Assembly: GCF_001949145.1 (NCBI RefSeq)
Contig: NW_019091529.1
Coordinates: forward strand, 429,615-493,614
Origin: Acanthaster planci
Taxonomy: Eukaryota; Echinodermata; Asteroidea; Valvatida; Acanthasteridae
Direction: 5' to 3'
DNA: 64,000 bases
Positions 26,654 through 39,200 of this stretch are shown in pieces. The notes under the pieces are model-generated. The model was not told the origin of the DNA. It did no database searches and was given only the letters and a program-made list of their open reading frames with translations. A program made the translations under genes and the position numbers. The first letter of the stretch is position 1. Every line of letters starts with the position of its first letter.

Positions 26654-27364
26654 ATTTGTGCAAGTACTGGGAATAATCGACCACACAGTCAGTGTTCACT
26701 CCCCACACGCACGTACGACGGTCAAAAAAAGTCGGTCTAAAAAGGCTATACGCCGTCAGTGCCCATCGGGAACACTTTATAAATAAACAAATATGGTAAC
26801 TATCCTTGTATATTGGGCATGACAGTAACTGTTATTGGAAAAACAGAATGCTAAATGTCTCGACATTGGAGATTTGTTCGAGAAACACCTTTAGGATTCT
26901 GTACGGATCTCCAAAGAAACGGCCATTGGACCATTCCATTATCTAAAGGGATGACACCGAGATGATATATTCACGTGAGGTAAACTTCCAAAGTTCCCTA
27001 AAGAAACTTTAATTTTAAACCAGTCTAAATTCTCTTTAGACTGTTGTTACGGTTAAGTACCTATTTCATTAGTTATAATCATGAGTTTAGGTTAACCGAA
27101 GGCATTTTTTAATAGATCTTATAAATCCTATAGACTGCCTTTATATAGTTTATGACTGAACATGTTGGAGGTCACAAGGGAAGCCTTGTCTGGGTTGGAA
27201 GCTAATTTATTTAAAACTCAGATCCAAAACTTCCAGTGAGTGGGAAAAGGCTGTTGGAATCAACCCAACAGACTAGAATCTGCTGAATTTATGAACCTAA
27301 GTGTCTAGGCCCCTATAGATCGTTCTTTTTTTCGAAGAGTGTGATATAGCACAGGAATTGTGAG

Positions 27365-27440
27365 TTCCTGGATCTGGAAGTTAAGTAGTTTTGGTACTTG
27401 AAGACCAGCAGTGGTGGTATCTAAGCAGTCATGGTATAGG
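27365..27440 (+). mobile_element. Possible 5S-rRNA-derived element (SINE3-like head)
   Basis: GGAAGTTAAGTAG then GGTACTTGAAGACC (27377-27406) resembles the internal pol III control region of 5S rRNA (GAAGTTAAGCAG ... TAGTACTTGGATGGGTGACC), with small deletions. The remaining 5S arms are not intact, so this is not a functional 5S gene. A degenerate 5S-derived SINE or a chance match are the alternatives. Confidence 0.35.
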
Positions 27441-28515
27441 GCCATTTGTATTGAAAAGCAAGATCATATACGCTTTCTACATCAGCATGGCTTCTTTTTG
27501 TTCCATATTTATATTAGCCACTAGGGAATCGGGGCGTGCGGTCTGTAGACCAGGCTCAAAGTGAATCAAGCGATAAAATCCCATATTTTTGTTCAAATTG
27601 TTCCCAATGACATCAAACCTCTTGGTCGGACATAAGTCTGCACTGGGCTCTATAATGTACTCAGAAGGCTTACGTCTGACACGCAAAGATAGGATCGACT
27701 CTCCCTACCCCATGTTTAAAGCCGCCTTCAATTTTGGCTGTAAGACATCTGATATCGAGGGGCTGATTTGGAAAAATAACACAATCTATCCTGAAAAACG
27801 AAGCAAAACTCAAGCACTTTCTTATTGAGAATTTTGAACAGTTGCAAACAATTCTTGCATCGGTCCAGTGATTGGGAAATCTGTCGAATCCACCCTCTGT
27901 AATCATTACGGAGAGAAGTAAACACATCAATTAACAGAGTGTAGTACTGTCGTGCATTGAGCCTATTATGATTTTACCAAGGCAAATAACCGAATTACTA
28001 TACTATTGTGATACGAAAGCTTAAAAACCTTGGTGTCAGAAGTTTGGTTGTTCCCACATAGTCCCACATAGTTAAACGTATAGCTTAATCAACATACCTC
28101 TCGACAACCCAGTGTGAGGCCCTGTAGGTAACAAAGTAGACCGATTACGCCCGCTATGTCACGTGACCTTTAGTGAGTATTAAATACCGACAAACACGGC
28201 GTCCACCAATAGCAAAGTGTTTCATAAGTATCATTTCCCAAAAATAAAGCTGACGGTAGGTACCATACTCAGACTACTAATGAGGTGGATACTATACCGA
28301 AGCTTGGCTGTATTATTTATAAACAACACTCAAAACATAGGTTATTATGGGCTTGATACCCACCATAGCTATATGTCACGTGATTTAGCGGTCTATTCGG
28401 TCCGATTCTTTTTCTTGTGCTTGTCAACGATGTGTCTGAGAGCTCTTGCACACGGAAATATGTGGATATTCTGACTTTTGATGAAGTAAGTTATTAAATA
28501 TGACGAAGAGCCCAA

Positions 28516-28926
28516 ATTTGATAATCTCTCTGTTTGGTGCAATGACAATGATGTTTTGCCCAAGCCCTCTAAACAGCAGTCTATGACAGTTTTTTTTAAC
28601 AGGAAATACCAAGAGAAGACTTGTCAATTAACTTGATCAATTTGAATGATGTGTCACATTTGAAATTATTAGGTGTTGTCATTCAAAAGGATCTGAAGTG
28701 GAATTTACACATTTCTGACACTGTCTCCAGAACTTCTCGAAGACTACATTTGTGTATACTAAAGAGAGTTAATGTTCCTGGAGATGATATGCTCAAAGTC
28801 TTTCTTTGCTACATCAGACCGATTCTTGTGTTTGCCTGCCAAGTCTGGCACACATCAATAAATACTGAGCAAAGTAATTCTATTTAACGTGTTCAACGGC
28901 GTGCCTACCGTATCATCTTGGGTAAT
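28516..28926 (+). mobile_element. LINE (CR1/L2/Jockey-type) reverse-transcriptase 3' remnant
   Basis: Two plus-strand frames together carry the end of a non-LTR reverse transcriptase. The first frame has NLSVWCNDNDVLPKPSKQQS. After a frameshift near 28620 the second has VSHLKLLGVVIQKDLKWN, YIRPILVFACQVWH and, after an in-frame stop, RVQRRAYRIILGN. These are the thumb-region motifs of CR1/L2-like elements. The frameshift and stop show it is dead. AAAT-rich sequence follows and may be the element's tail. Confidence 0.8.
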
Positions 28927-30691
28927 TAAATAAATAAAAAATGAATAAATAAACAAAGCCAGACCTATCATAGATTTTTTTATTTTGAAAACAGCAGGAT
29001 TCATGAGGTCATACCAATTGTTGGGGGGGTACAAATAAACTCCTGAAGAGGGGATTGACTGAGGCGATACACACCGAAGCGCGTGTTTTTTTTTCTGTTT
29101 TTTTTGTGCAGTTCTGTTCTCTTTTAGCTCAAAATCTTCCCTTGCCTCGAAAGCCGACCTTTTAGTCGCATGGGGGGGGCGGACGCACATTCTGCGACTC
29201 CCACCGCCCGCCAGTATGGGCTAGGTATACCAACTTTAGATTCCAGAAGATCTGGTTTATTACTCAATTACGGAAGCAAACTTTTGCACTCAACCAGATT
29301 TGGACATGCCCCCATAAGAAAATAACGGAAAGCAAAACTCTGGTCCACTTCTGCGCCTAGTCGTGTCATACCCAGATGTATAGGCCTATTTCACTTTTAA
29401 CATTTTTACATTAGAGTCTATTTTATTGTTTATTTTGCGAGCATAGCTAGTATTTTTTAGATTAAGATTATAATTTGAATGTGTAAATTGCATGTTTAAT
29501 ATTTTGGAACCTTGTTGTAAATTTGAACGTTTTCAGGCTTTAGGCTGTTTTAATTCAAATGAAATAAACCTCAATAAAATAAGTGAAGGTTAGTAGTGTC
29601 AATCCATGATAATGCCCTTAGTTGTTGATGGTCTGACTCCAACACTACAGTTTTCCATTTCTCATTCACAGTTTTCGGCGGAGTCCAATGGGGCGAATCT
29701 GTAGTTCTGTATCCAGGGGCACTCGATTCAGATGACCTCGTGGCGTCACATTTTAAACCCTGCTTATTCCGTTGGTTAGGACAGCGGGCCCTCTGCACTC
29801 AACGGATCACTTACTTCATTAAGACAGTATTACGAGTCTCGACTATTTACAATGACAAATATGTTGTTTTTCATCTTGAGTTTCAATTTTCTGGAAGGGG
29901 CACCTTAAGACATTTATTTCTTGGCAATCACAGTCGCAAACGGCTATATTTTACATGGAACCTGGAAAAAAATGTTGGGCAATATGCTGTCTGTGCTCAT
30001 ATATTTATATCCCAACTCAAGAAATTTTGTTTTGATCAAACCACTGCGGGCTATTTCATTTATATAACCACAAATAAATTCATTCACGACAAATGAGAAG
30101 TACCTTCGACACAGTTAGCGCACCAATCACCTGTTTTCGTTGGCTAGAAGTGCCAACCTGTATATCCTTTAAATTCCTATTCCACAATTTTAGATGAACC
30201 CAGTATTTCTTTCAGTTCTGTCTATTTCAGCCTATTACCATGCCCTCCTTTGACTCGTTGGACTCCAAGCTATGCATGAGGCGAATATCAAAATAACTTG
30301 CAGGTGTTAACAAAAATAATCGATGGATTTCTTCTCTGATGAATAAAGGCTTTTTGGACAACACAAGATTCACGCTCACTTCACCAAAAAAGAGGATTAC
30401 GTTGTGATCTCATAGGCAGCAACGGTTGGTTTGCGCTTACCAACGTGATTTTGTATATTTAAACTTCAGATATGCATCTATATGTCCGATGTAGAAAATT
30501 CCATCTAGGGCCTACTATCTTTTATTCAAAAGAAGATGAGCGCAATTACTTCCTGATAAAGAATGGCAGCAATATGAATGGTAGCAAGATCACTTTATGT
30601 CAATGACCTATGGTATATTGGGATGACTTTATCAACAAAAAACTGTAGTCAGGGGAAATCAATTTATACATGTAAATAAAACTTTCCTGTC

Positions 30692-30711
30692 AGCGCCCGC
30701 AAGAGGGCGCT
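30692..30711. promoter_or_regulatory. GC-rich hairpin overlapping a CTCF-like word
   Basis: AGCGCCC and GGGCGCT form a perfect 7-bp stem around GCAAGA. The strand CCGCAAGAGGGCGCT closely fits the AG-rich core of animal CTCF sites. It lies in intergenic sequence downstream of the pseudo-SOD gene. Function is unproven. Confidence 0.25.
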
Positions 30712-32179
30712 GTCATTACAGTTGTCTTGTTTGGTGCGTGCGTTACAAAAAAACATTCTAAATGTGCTCCTATGACTGTACTCTTGAATGGATATGGTGG
30801 ACGACGTGTAGATACAAGTAAAGACAATGTTAAATCAATTTTCGTGTTATTTTATTGATTTCTCAGTTGTTCACAAAACACTGGGTTATCTGGGCCTCGT
30901 AGATTTTTTCGAAGCGGATATCGATATGAGTAACTCTATAGGTCTATACATTCTCCTTTCTGTGGCCCAACAGTTATAGATACTGAGTTTCACAAATGGT
31001 TACATAACTTGCAATGCAGAGATCATAACTGAAAGATTGTATTACATGGTCAGGTTTTTGACTAGGATGTGTACAGAATTTCATGACACTGAAATAACAT
31101 TAACCTCTTAGATAAATAAATTACATTTGGTGTTGCCTTTCATCAGACATAAAAGCATTAACTTACGAAAAAATGTCAATGTCAATTAAAATCAAGATAT
31201 TAGATGAATATTTCTACAGTTTTGAACCATTCAACAAAGTATAAACAAACGATCAAAACCAAAATTTCTTCAAAAGTAATTAGTTAAGGTACACCAAACT
31301 CTCTACAAGAGTGACTGGTTCGGGTGTAAAGATACCACCGTTAGAATAATTATTACATGTATTTTAAAAAGCATAAGCCCATGCTATCTATGTTATTCTT
31401 TGGAGAAGTTAAGAAACTCATTATAAGATCTTAAAATAAATGGGATGCTTAATTTTCTGCATCCTACAGTCCAATCAGTAAGTATTGAAATTATTTTGAA
31501 AATAGCCGACCACCATCGTGAATTTTTGTTGGCGAAGAGGCTCTCGTGTTGAGTTTGCTGCTTAAAACATAATTTTCCTACTGTGCGAAACACAAATTGA
31601 AAGGCCCTGGAGTATTCAGAACAATTACACGCATGCAAAAATGTACTACATTGCCAGCAAAACGTCATAACTTACAACAAACGGCGCATTGAAACTCATT
31701 GTGTCGTTTCTTCTCCATATCTTATTTTTGTTTCTGTTTCTCCAACCCCTCCCCCCTCAAAAAAATATGGCCATCATGCCGGTTATACATCCGGGTGGGG
31801 GTATTTTGTCCCAAGCAGACAATTTTTCACTACATCATTTTATACTGATTTTTACTGAGAGCGGTCGGATAACTGTCTAGGAGCAAGACTAAATCCAGGG
31901 AGTGGCGTCAGATGACCTTGCTACATTACAACATGCCAGCTTTGGACTTTCCTCCCTTTCACCAGAGTCATGAGGCACAGCATGGACCTACAAAGTGGAA
32001 GAAAATACTTCTTGATACCAAAGTCAAGTACTTGTGAAGTGTGTGAAGTACATTACCTGTTGAAACGCATTACCTTTATGTTAATAATAATTATCTAAAT
32101 CGGGATAACGGGTGTCTAATTCAGTATTGAAAGGTAATCCGTTTTCTCAGGTTGATTCCAGTACCAAATATGCTGACTG

Positions 32180-32490
32180 TTCCACCAACCCCCCCCCCCC
32201 CGCATGGCGTATCCAGTTTTTGGTGTGGGGGGCGAAGGAAATAAAAAGCGAATGCAGCTTCGGGCTTATTCAACGTGATGTTGGGGGAGAGAAAAATCAA
32301 AAGCCTTATACTCGCCGTTCTGATATCCTGCTTTTATTTTCTAGTGCTGTTTTCTTAGGTTTTGGTTGATATACTTGATAAATAAATATACCGATTACTT
32401 TCTTTCCTACTCATCTATGAAGCATTCTTTGTAAAAAAAAAAAAAAAGAAGAATCCATCAGGGGGGCAAGTTGCCCCATCCCCCTAAACA
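32180..32490. mobile_element. Possible non-autonomous DNA element with C/G-rich ends
   Basis: It opens with a C13 run (32189-32201) and GCATGGCGTATCCAGTTTTT, and closes with GGGGGGCAAGTTGCCCCATC (32461-32480). It contains an internal A-run and is similar in style to 18240-18490. Exact ends are not clear. Confidence 0.3.
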
Positions 32491-33108
32491 AAAACTATAG
32501 GTCAATTAGCTGCCACTCTCATGTGACCGATCTGGGGAGATTTCTGTATGGTTACGAAATGGCCAAAATGTCCAAGCTCATTTTTGTTTGGTTTTTAAAT
32601 GTAGGTATTGGTGGATGTCACGCGATTATAAATTGCTTGTCTTTTCTGATTTTCACACAAACACCCGCACACCTACCTTACATACCTAGTGTGGACATTC
32701 CGTTCTTTTCGTGCAGTTTAGAAAACTTAGTGAAAATACTCGTTTTCTTGAACTGGGAACACGATTTTCAGCTGGCTTTTTTTTTACAAGGTTTCTTTGA
32801 CTATTCCTCTTCCTTTTACGACCAATGACCCCTACCCCAAAATGCCTCTAAAGTTCTTTTCCAGAGAAGGGGAACGCCCTTTGCACATGTGTAAGTCCAC
32901 AGAACGTCTTCCTTTCCTGCATCGTGTGGACATCTTTTGTTCACAAGTCCGCACTGAGTATGTAAGGTTAGCGCACACATGCTCACACCAACACACTTAG
33001 ATAATTTCCATACATTTTTCGGTCTTTTTAAATATTGATAGCAACTCTTTTTGCAACTTTCGATAACAATTCAAGGCTGATAAATGATCTGGAAAAAATG
33101 AACCTCAC

Positions 33109-33220
33109 CACAACAGCTCTGCCAAGAATAGAGTGCTCCCCAACGAGTCCTTCGGACGTAGTAGACCAAGCCGCCCGTACTTCACTGGTTTCATCACGCA
33201 GAGCACTGCCCATTACACCA
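33109..33220 (-). CDS. Exon 5 of pseudo-SOD gene: GEHSILGRAVV segment
   Basis: 112 nt. Its first T completes Ser, then 37 codons including LVGEHSILGRAVV, ending in phase 0 before GTGAGG at 33108. The last intron of animal SOD1 follows the same Val-Val in the same phase, so a further exon starting with the fourth copper-ligand His is expected. I found none on this strand between 28000 and 33108. Reading through the donor would end at a stop at 33028-33030. Confidence 0.75.
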
Positions 33221-36200
33221 CTGAGTTAAACACCACAAAAGTCAATCATTTTGATTCCCAGAACAGAGTCCATTAAACCCTTACGTATGATCTATGGCAG
33301 TACGTTCCCTATCAATAAGGCAGAAGATTCAAGTTGCAATGTTTGAAGTAGGCCTGTCTGACACTGCCGCAATGGTGCATTAAGTTGTTGTAAAGTTACA
33401 GTGACAACATCAACGACGATGCAAGAAAAAACCCCAAGCAATCCCAATCCCAAAGAAAACATTACAGCCACCCTTACCACGACAAGAATCTTTTAAAAAA
33501 GCAATAGACCCTATATACTCACATTCCAACAATGACGCGAAAACTGGAAAGACCACACTTCAAGAAAACTTTGTATACGTACCTAAGTGAGTACGTGGCA
33601 CCGCTATATCTTGTCCCAGTCGACTTGCATCCGTTACTTAGGTCTCCAAACTCATGCACGTCTACAGTATGATCAACGAGTCCGTCTCTGTCTAAGCCGT
33701 ATAAACTGGCCTTTATTTCCATAGGTCCCCCAGATTTCTGACGTAAAATGTTTTTAAATAATTTTTATGGTGATATTAAAGAAAACGTGTTGTAAATCAG
33801 GTAACAGTTCCCAAACGGAGTCATTAAAGAATTTGAATATGGTAACGTATGCAATTTCGTGTCTCTATAGCAAGCCTGAATGACTTGTGAGCATTTTTTC
33901 CGGTAATTTCTCATTTTGTATTAGCAAGATTTAGATTGACAAAAGATGGTAAATTATTACGAGGAGCTTTGGCATACAAGATAAAGCCAATTCCTCCACT
34001 TTCTCTATTTGTCAGCCCTTACAAATGACCTCCCATTGATTGCTAGTATGAAAAGTATATTAAACAACAGAGGATTTAGTTTCTGGGGTAACATGCCTAC
34101 CTTCTGCTTAAAAACCAGGAGTCCGACAACGTGGTTTTTAACAGCTGAATCCGAATAAGGGAAGTTGGCTTGAAGATCGCACCGTGCGAATTCATAAGCA
34201 GCACTTGCATGCTGTGAAGAAAATTAGAATGAAATAGGGAATGCTTTAGAATGGAAGGTAAATTTGGTGGATAACATGCTAAAGAAGTCAAAAACTCATC
34301 CAAAATCCACTATGAGATTGTGAAATGTCAATAATACGTCGCAGTTCTTTTTATTGAGCGTTTATTTTGTTTCTTGTGAATACACTGTACTTATGAATAC
34401 ACAATACTCACATTATCATCAGTGACGGCGCCCTCCTTGTTCAATGCCCCATCTTCCTTTTCCTTCACCTGACTGATTCCTTGAATCTGTTCAGCGCTGT
34501 CTTTGTTGTTATAAGCCAATCCTTGGTGACTTGTGACTGCTCCCTCTTTTTCGTTCATCACTTCCTTCTTTAAGGATGTTCCGTCACCCGATGCTCTGCC
34601 TGCGGCTTCCAGTGGACCATCCCTACATTTTATGTCTCCTGCTTTGCCTTCTGCTGCCCCTACTCCGTCGGGTTTTGCTGCTGTGATAGCTGTGTTATGT
34701 TCTTGATTTTCTTTACTAAGCATGTCTCCGTTTTGAAGGACGGCTTCTGTCACCGAATCTTTAGTGCCGCCCTCTGTGTCATCTAATTTCCAACCAGACA
34801 TCTCATGTCTACTTCTGTCGTTGCTCATTCCATTATCGTCAGAGCTAATAATTTTCCAACCAGCATCAGGCTTAGCTCCCACCTTTCCAGCGTCTGTTTC
34901 AGCAGCACCTGTATTGTCTCCGGGAATAGACTTTACTTCATCTTGATGTCCCACTTCATTTAAAGTCGAGTCAACATTGGTGGTTGCGGAGTCAGGACTG
35001 TCTTTGTTCACCCCGCCAAATTTATGTTCACTGTCTGTCATCTTGGTTTTTTCTTTTTCGTCTAGGCCTATCTGAAGTTTAGCTTTGGTAACCGGGACTT
35101 TGACGTGGTTAACCTTCTTTAACTTGCTTTTCTCCTGAGCACCGTCTTGAGACATGCCAAGGGAATCCGTGCCATCTTGCTTATTTGCAGCCGTGTCTGA
35201 TGCTATAGTATTCGCTTCAGTTGTATTGGTGTCGCCAGAGGACTTGTTGCAGACATCTTGTGGATGTTCACTACCACCTGGAGTAATGCAAGCAGGAACA
35301 GCCTGTTTTATTGCATTCGGTGCATTCCCATTAGTGTCTTGAATGTTTTCAGACGCCTCTTCAACAATGTCATACTTGAGTCCCTCTTCCATTCCAGTTG
35401 TTTTTGTGCCAACCTTCTTGTCAGTTGCTTCATTAACTTTGACGTAGTTGGAAATATTAGGTGCTTTATCGATCTCGTCTGCCTTTTGATGTACCATGTT
35501 GCTTTGAACTTCTTCCGCTCCCTTAATATCTTGTTCTTTTTCTTCTTGACCATCCTTGATTTTCCCTTGATATGCCTTGTCATCACTGTCGTCATCGTTT
35601 GCTTCTTGATCCGTCCTACCTTGAGTCTTAATATGGGGATGACCACCCATTGTATTTGGGTGCATTTGCTCCGGTCCTTCGTCATACCTTGCTTTTGAGG
35701 ACACGCCTTCACTTCCTGCTCCCAGTTTCAATTCTTTATTCATCTGCTTTAGGAATTGCATGAGCTGAAAAACTATCTGATGATCATTTACACCTTTGTC
35801 TGCATCTATATTAGCTTCTTCTAAACTAATGTCAGCCCTTGCTTGAGAATGTGCTTGTACTCGAATCTTGTTTGAAGACTCATTCCCCTCGTTTGTTATC
35901 TTTTCTGTGTGCCCTCCAACCTTCAAACTGGAGTCGGCGGATCGGTGGCCAGGGTCTCTTGCTGACGAAACAGGAACATCCTTCTCTTCCTCTCCTTTAT
36001 CTACTTGCTTGACATTGGGTTTTGAACCTTGTCTGCCTACTTCTGTGGCACTTGCTATGTTGTCATTAGTCTCTGTATTGGTCATATCTTTTGCCATTTC
36101 TCTGACTATCGTTTCTACCTTCCGGTCTTGGCCATCAGTAGGAACATTTGCTTCGGAGTTTACTTCTTCGGGGCTCTTAGAAGTTTTTTCAACGCAATTT

Positions 36201-39200
36201 ACTTGCTTAACATATCTTTTTCCTACCACTGATTTGACTCCAGTCTCGTCATCTCTGATGTCTTGTGGTAGTTTATCTGTTGTGCCTAGTTCACGGTCTC
36301 GATTCTCAGTGGAATCATCTTGCAAAATTGTCTGTTCAGTACTCTGAGAGGGTTTCTCTGCACCCATACCCTGCTCCACACATTCGGTCTTGGCTGCTCC
36401 TACGTCCTCCATGGTGTTTCTTTCTTTTCCTGCCTTTTCCAAAGCTTCGTTTTTTGTCAACATTTGCTTTGTTTCGGCTAGTTTGCTAATCGGTGTCAAG
36501 CGTGTGAGAGTATGAACCGTTTCAAAATCATTGTGTTCAATATCAAAATCCTTAAGTCCGTCTCGATGGAGGGCTTTAAGGGCGTCTTGTTCATGGTTCT
36601 CGAAATCGTTAGTTGACCTAGCTAGACCCTGAAGTTGTTTTGACAACATTACCCTTTCCTGTGTAACCACCTTATCGAGATCTTGTTCCTCCTCTATGTC
36701 ATCATTTGTATCGTTGCTGTGAGTGACGAGGGAATCGTAATTGATTTCTTTTGCTGTTAACGCTACCTCGTTTTTGCCCTCGAACTGCAATTTGATACCG
36801 TGAGTGTTTCTCATTTTGGAATTGGATAGTTCTTCCAGGCCGTTCGTTGGATGCTCGACGTCCCTGCTTTCTTCCCGATCTATTTTCTGTACTAATGCTT
36901 GTGACACGAGTTTCTTCTCAGCTGTGACCTCTCCGCCTGTCGACGTGATGTCTTTACCATCCTCTGTTGCTTGATTTTTCGGGTCTCCACTCTTTGCCAG
37001 TTTAGACTCTATGAAGTCTGAGAAACTACTACAATCTTTCTTAGGATGTTCCTCTGAGACTACGTCTGATGCTGGACTCTTGTTTAGTGCTTTACCTGTC
37101 TCAGTCGAAATCACGTGAACCGTGACAGACTTTGAAACATTGAATGTGGAAGCCGGACCTTTAGATTTGTTTTCCAAGTCCTTTGGTTCCATTGCTGACT
37201 TTGAAGTTTTAAATTGATCGACCGTATTTTCTGGATCCATCACATTGGTTTCAACTTCAACTCCAAAGTTGTCTCTAGAATTAGCCCCAAAATTACTTGT
37301 GTCAACCAAGTCCTGATCAGCGAGTTCCTGTCTAAAACCAGTCGCCAAAACCCTATTCCACCCTTCGGTCTCAGCATCTTCAGTCGTGCCACCATCACTA
37401 TGGAAACTTTCTTTTTCGTTTAGTATTTTAATTTTATTCTCCAAAAGCAAATAGTCGAGCATCTCTTCGAGTTCAATATCATTGCCATCAGCATTGGGAA
37501 AATTGATGAATGGTGCACACTCGACAGCTAGAAAAAAATTAAAATAAAATAAAAAATTAAAATGTGGGTATTTGATTATTTCAATACATTTTCGTTACAT
37601 ATTCAGGAGTAGCCTACGAATCCAAGAATTTAAAGCAACTCCTCCTGTTTTAGATCTCTGTGATAGATTGGACGTGCTGGACCGTGAAATCCTCAAAATG
37701 GTGAGCATCAACATTGACAACTGAAGTCTTGCCGTATTTGTAACCTGTATGTTTTGTGTCGGTTTGATTCGCGTACTCAATCAAGTTGGCTCCAGTGCTG
37801 ACAGATAGAGTTTCTTTTGTTTATGGGATATCAGATATGACATCATTCCGATATCCGTTTTGTTCTCTTCAAGAGTTTCTGTTATTTGATTAGAGACCGT
37901 TAACGTTTACCAATGATTGTTTCCGTGCAGATTAAAACACGTTTAACAAATCATCGATAAAAAAGTTTGAAACAATCTTCTTATACGCCTCAGAAAACTT
38001 AGGTAAAAACATACTTAGCTATGTGTTTTAAAAGGTCAGTTAATCCATAGAGGCACTCGCCTCTATATAGTTGCCACACAGTAATCATTCTGATCTTTTG
38101 AAAACCATTTCAACATTTGCAGATAAAATGTGGATTTATGCTACAACGTGGCTTAACTGTACCTTAACCATAGAGCTATGACTCTATGACCTTAACAGTT
38201 GAAGTGTTTGCATGGGGGGCACCTATCATTGGCTCTGTACCCGTATCATCAACAATTAATAACAAAGACATCAATCTCTGAAAACGTCCTGTGTACAACC
38301 TCTGTCTTCAAAGACCATCAGGCAAATACCCTTAGAAATGCATTTTACGCACAAAGAAACCAGGAAATTCATCTGTACGGGTTATTTGCTTTGGGTACGG
38401 GTTATTTGTATGACGCATACTCTGAACAAGGTTGATAAAAAGTGCATGGTAGTGCAGAGCAAAGGCTAATGAACAGGTTAAATCTTGCCATAACTACAAC
38501 AGATAAAATAGAAACACTCCGCACGAGCTCCATCATAGACTTTTCTCTGTGATAAATACAAATGCCTGACATGTTTCATGGTAAATCAGTTCTTTTTGTT
38601 GTTTGCCACCTGCATCGTATAACTGACAGCCTAGGAAATCCGTATAAAAGTAGTCTCTTCTTTAAAGAATTTTTGGTTTTAAAATATCAAGTTCGCAGGA
38701 TATTTTCGACATTTGAAGAATGCGTAATGCATAAAACTCTGACACTGCATCTTGCACGCATATCGGACGAGTGTGCAAGCGTTCACATTACACCACTTCC
38801 CTGCATGTATTGCAGCACTGGGATTTCACGAGTTGTTGAGGGCGTATAGTCAATTTCACATGCAACTAATTTCACACTCTATACGTTTTCTTTGTGGTGA
38901 ATAAGAATACCTGGCATGTTTAAGCGTATGAAGTGAAGTAGTTGCTCTCACTCCCAGTATAAAGTTACGTAGTGGATATCGAAGACATTCTCTGCAGATT
39001 GTGCCAAAATATCTGTAAGTCTTTCACGACAATACCGAAGTAGTTCATCTTTTTAATCAATGAAGAAAAAATCAGAAGGTTAGGAGTGGTTGTCATCTCT
39101 AAAATCAAGTTTGAAACTGGATTTGAGAAACGTCAACCAGCACATAACCTGAAAATTTCAGTTGTGGCAGCATTTAACACCTAACCGCTCAAAGAGCGAG

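Larger units (their letters stand above)
23761..27364. other. No supported gene
   Basis: AT-rich with TAGGCCTA-type words (for example 23851, 25435, 25941) and the unexplained frame at 26293-26595. A donor-like GTAAGG after an open stretch near 24440 on the minus strand was not supported further. Confidence 0.5.
28927..33108. other. Intergenic, 3' of the pseudo-SOD gene
   Basis: This is where the last SOD exon and 3' UTR should lie. Acceptor-plus-His candidates on the minus strand were checked by eye, and none continued into SOD-like sequence. It holds the C/G-rich element at 32180-32490 and the hairpin at 30692-30711. Confidence 0.5.

Noticed and set aside
29571-29798. Minus-strand frame considered as the missing SOD last exon
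   Set aside because: It lacks a copper-ligand His after an acceptor and any Gly-rich G-x-R-x-A-C-G end. Its phase does not fit exon 5.
29740-30096. Plus-strand frame of 118 codons
   Set aside because: Its composition is F/Y/I/K-rich as expected from AT-rich DNA. No domain, start context or splice site supports it.
32830-32980. Minus-strand stretch beginning with His after an AG, considered as the SOD last exon
   Set aside because: It is open for about 49 codons, but the acceptor lacks a pyrimidine tract and the sequence does not resemble SOD after the first residue.
35258-35698. Plus-strand open frame of 146 codons, with several others between 34764 and 37423
   Set aside because: They lie opposite the giant minus-strand exon. 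A charged codon bias (GAA/GAT/AAA) read backwards avoids stops and gives Phe/Leu/Ser-rich shadows.
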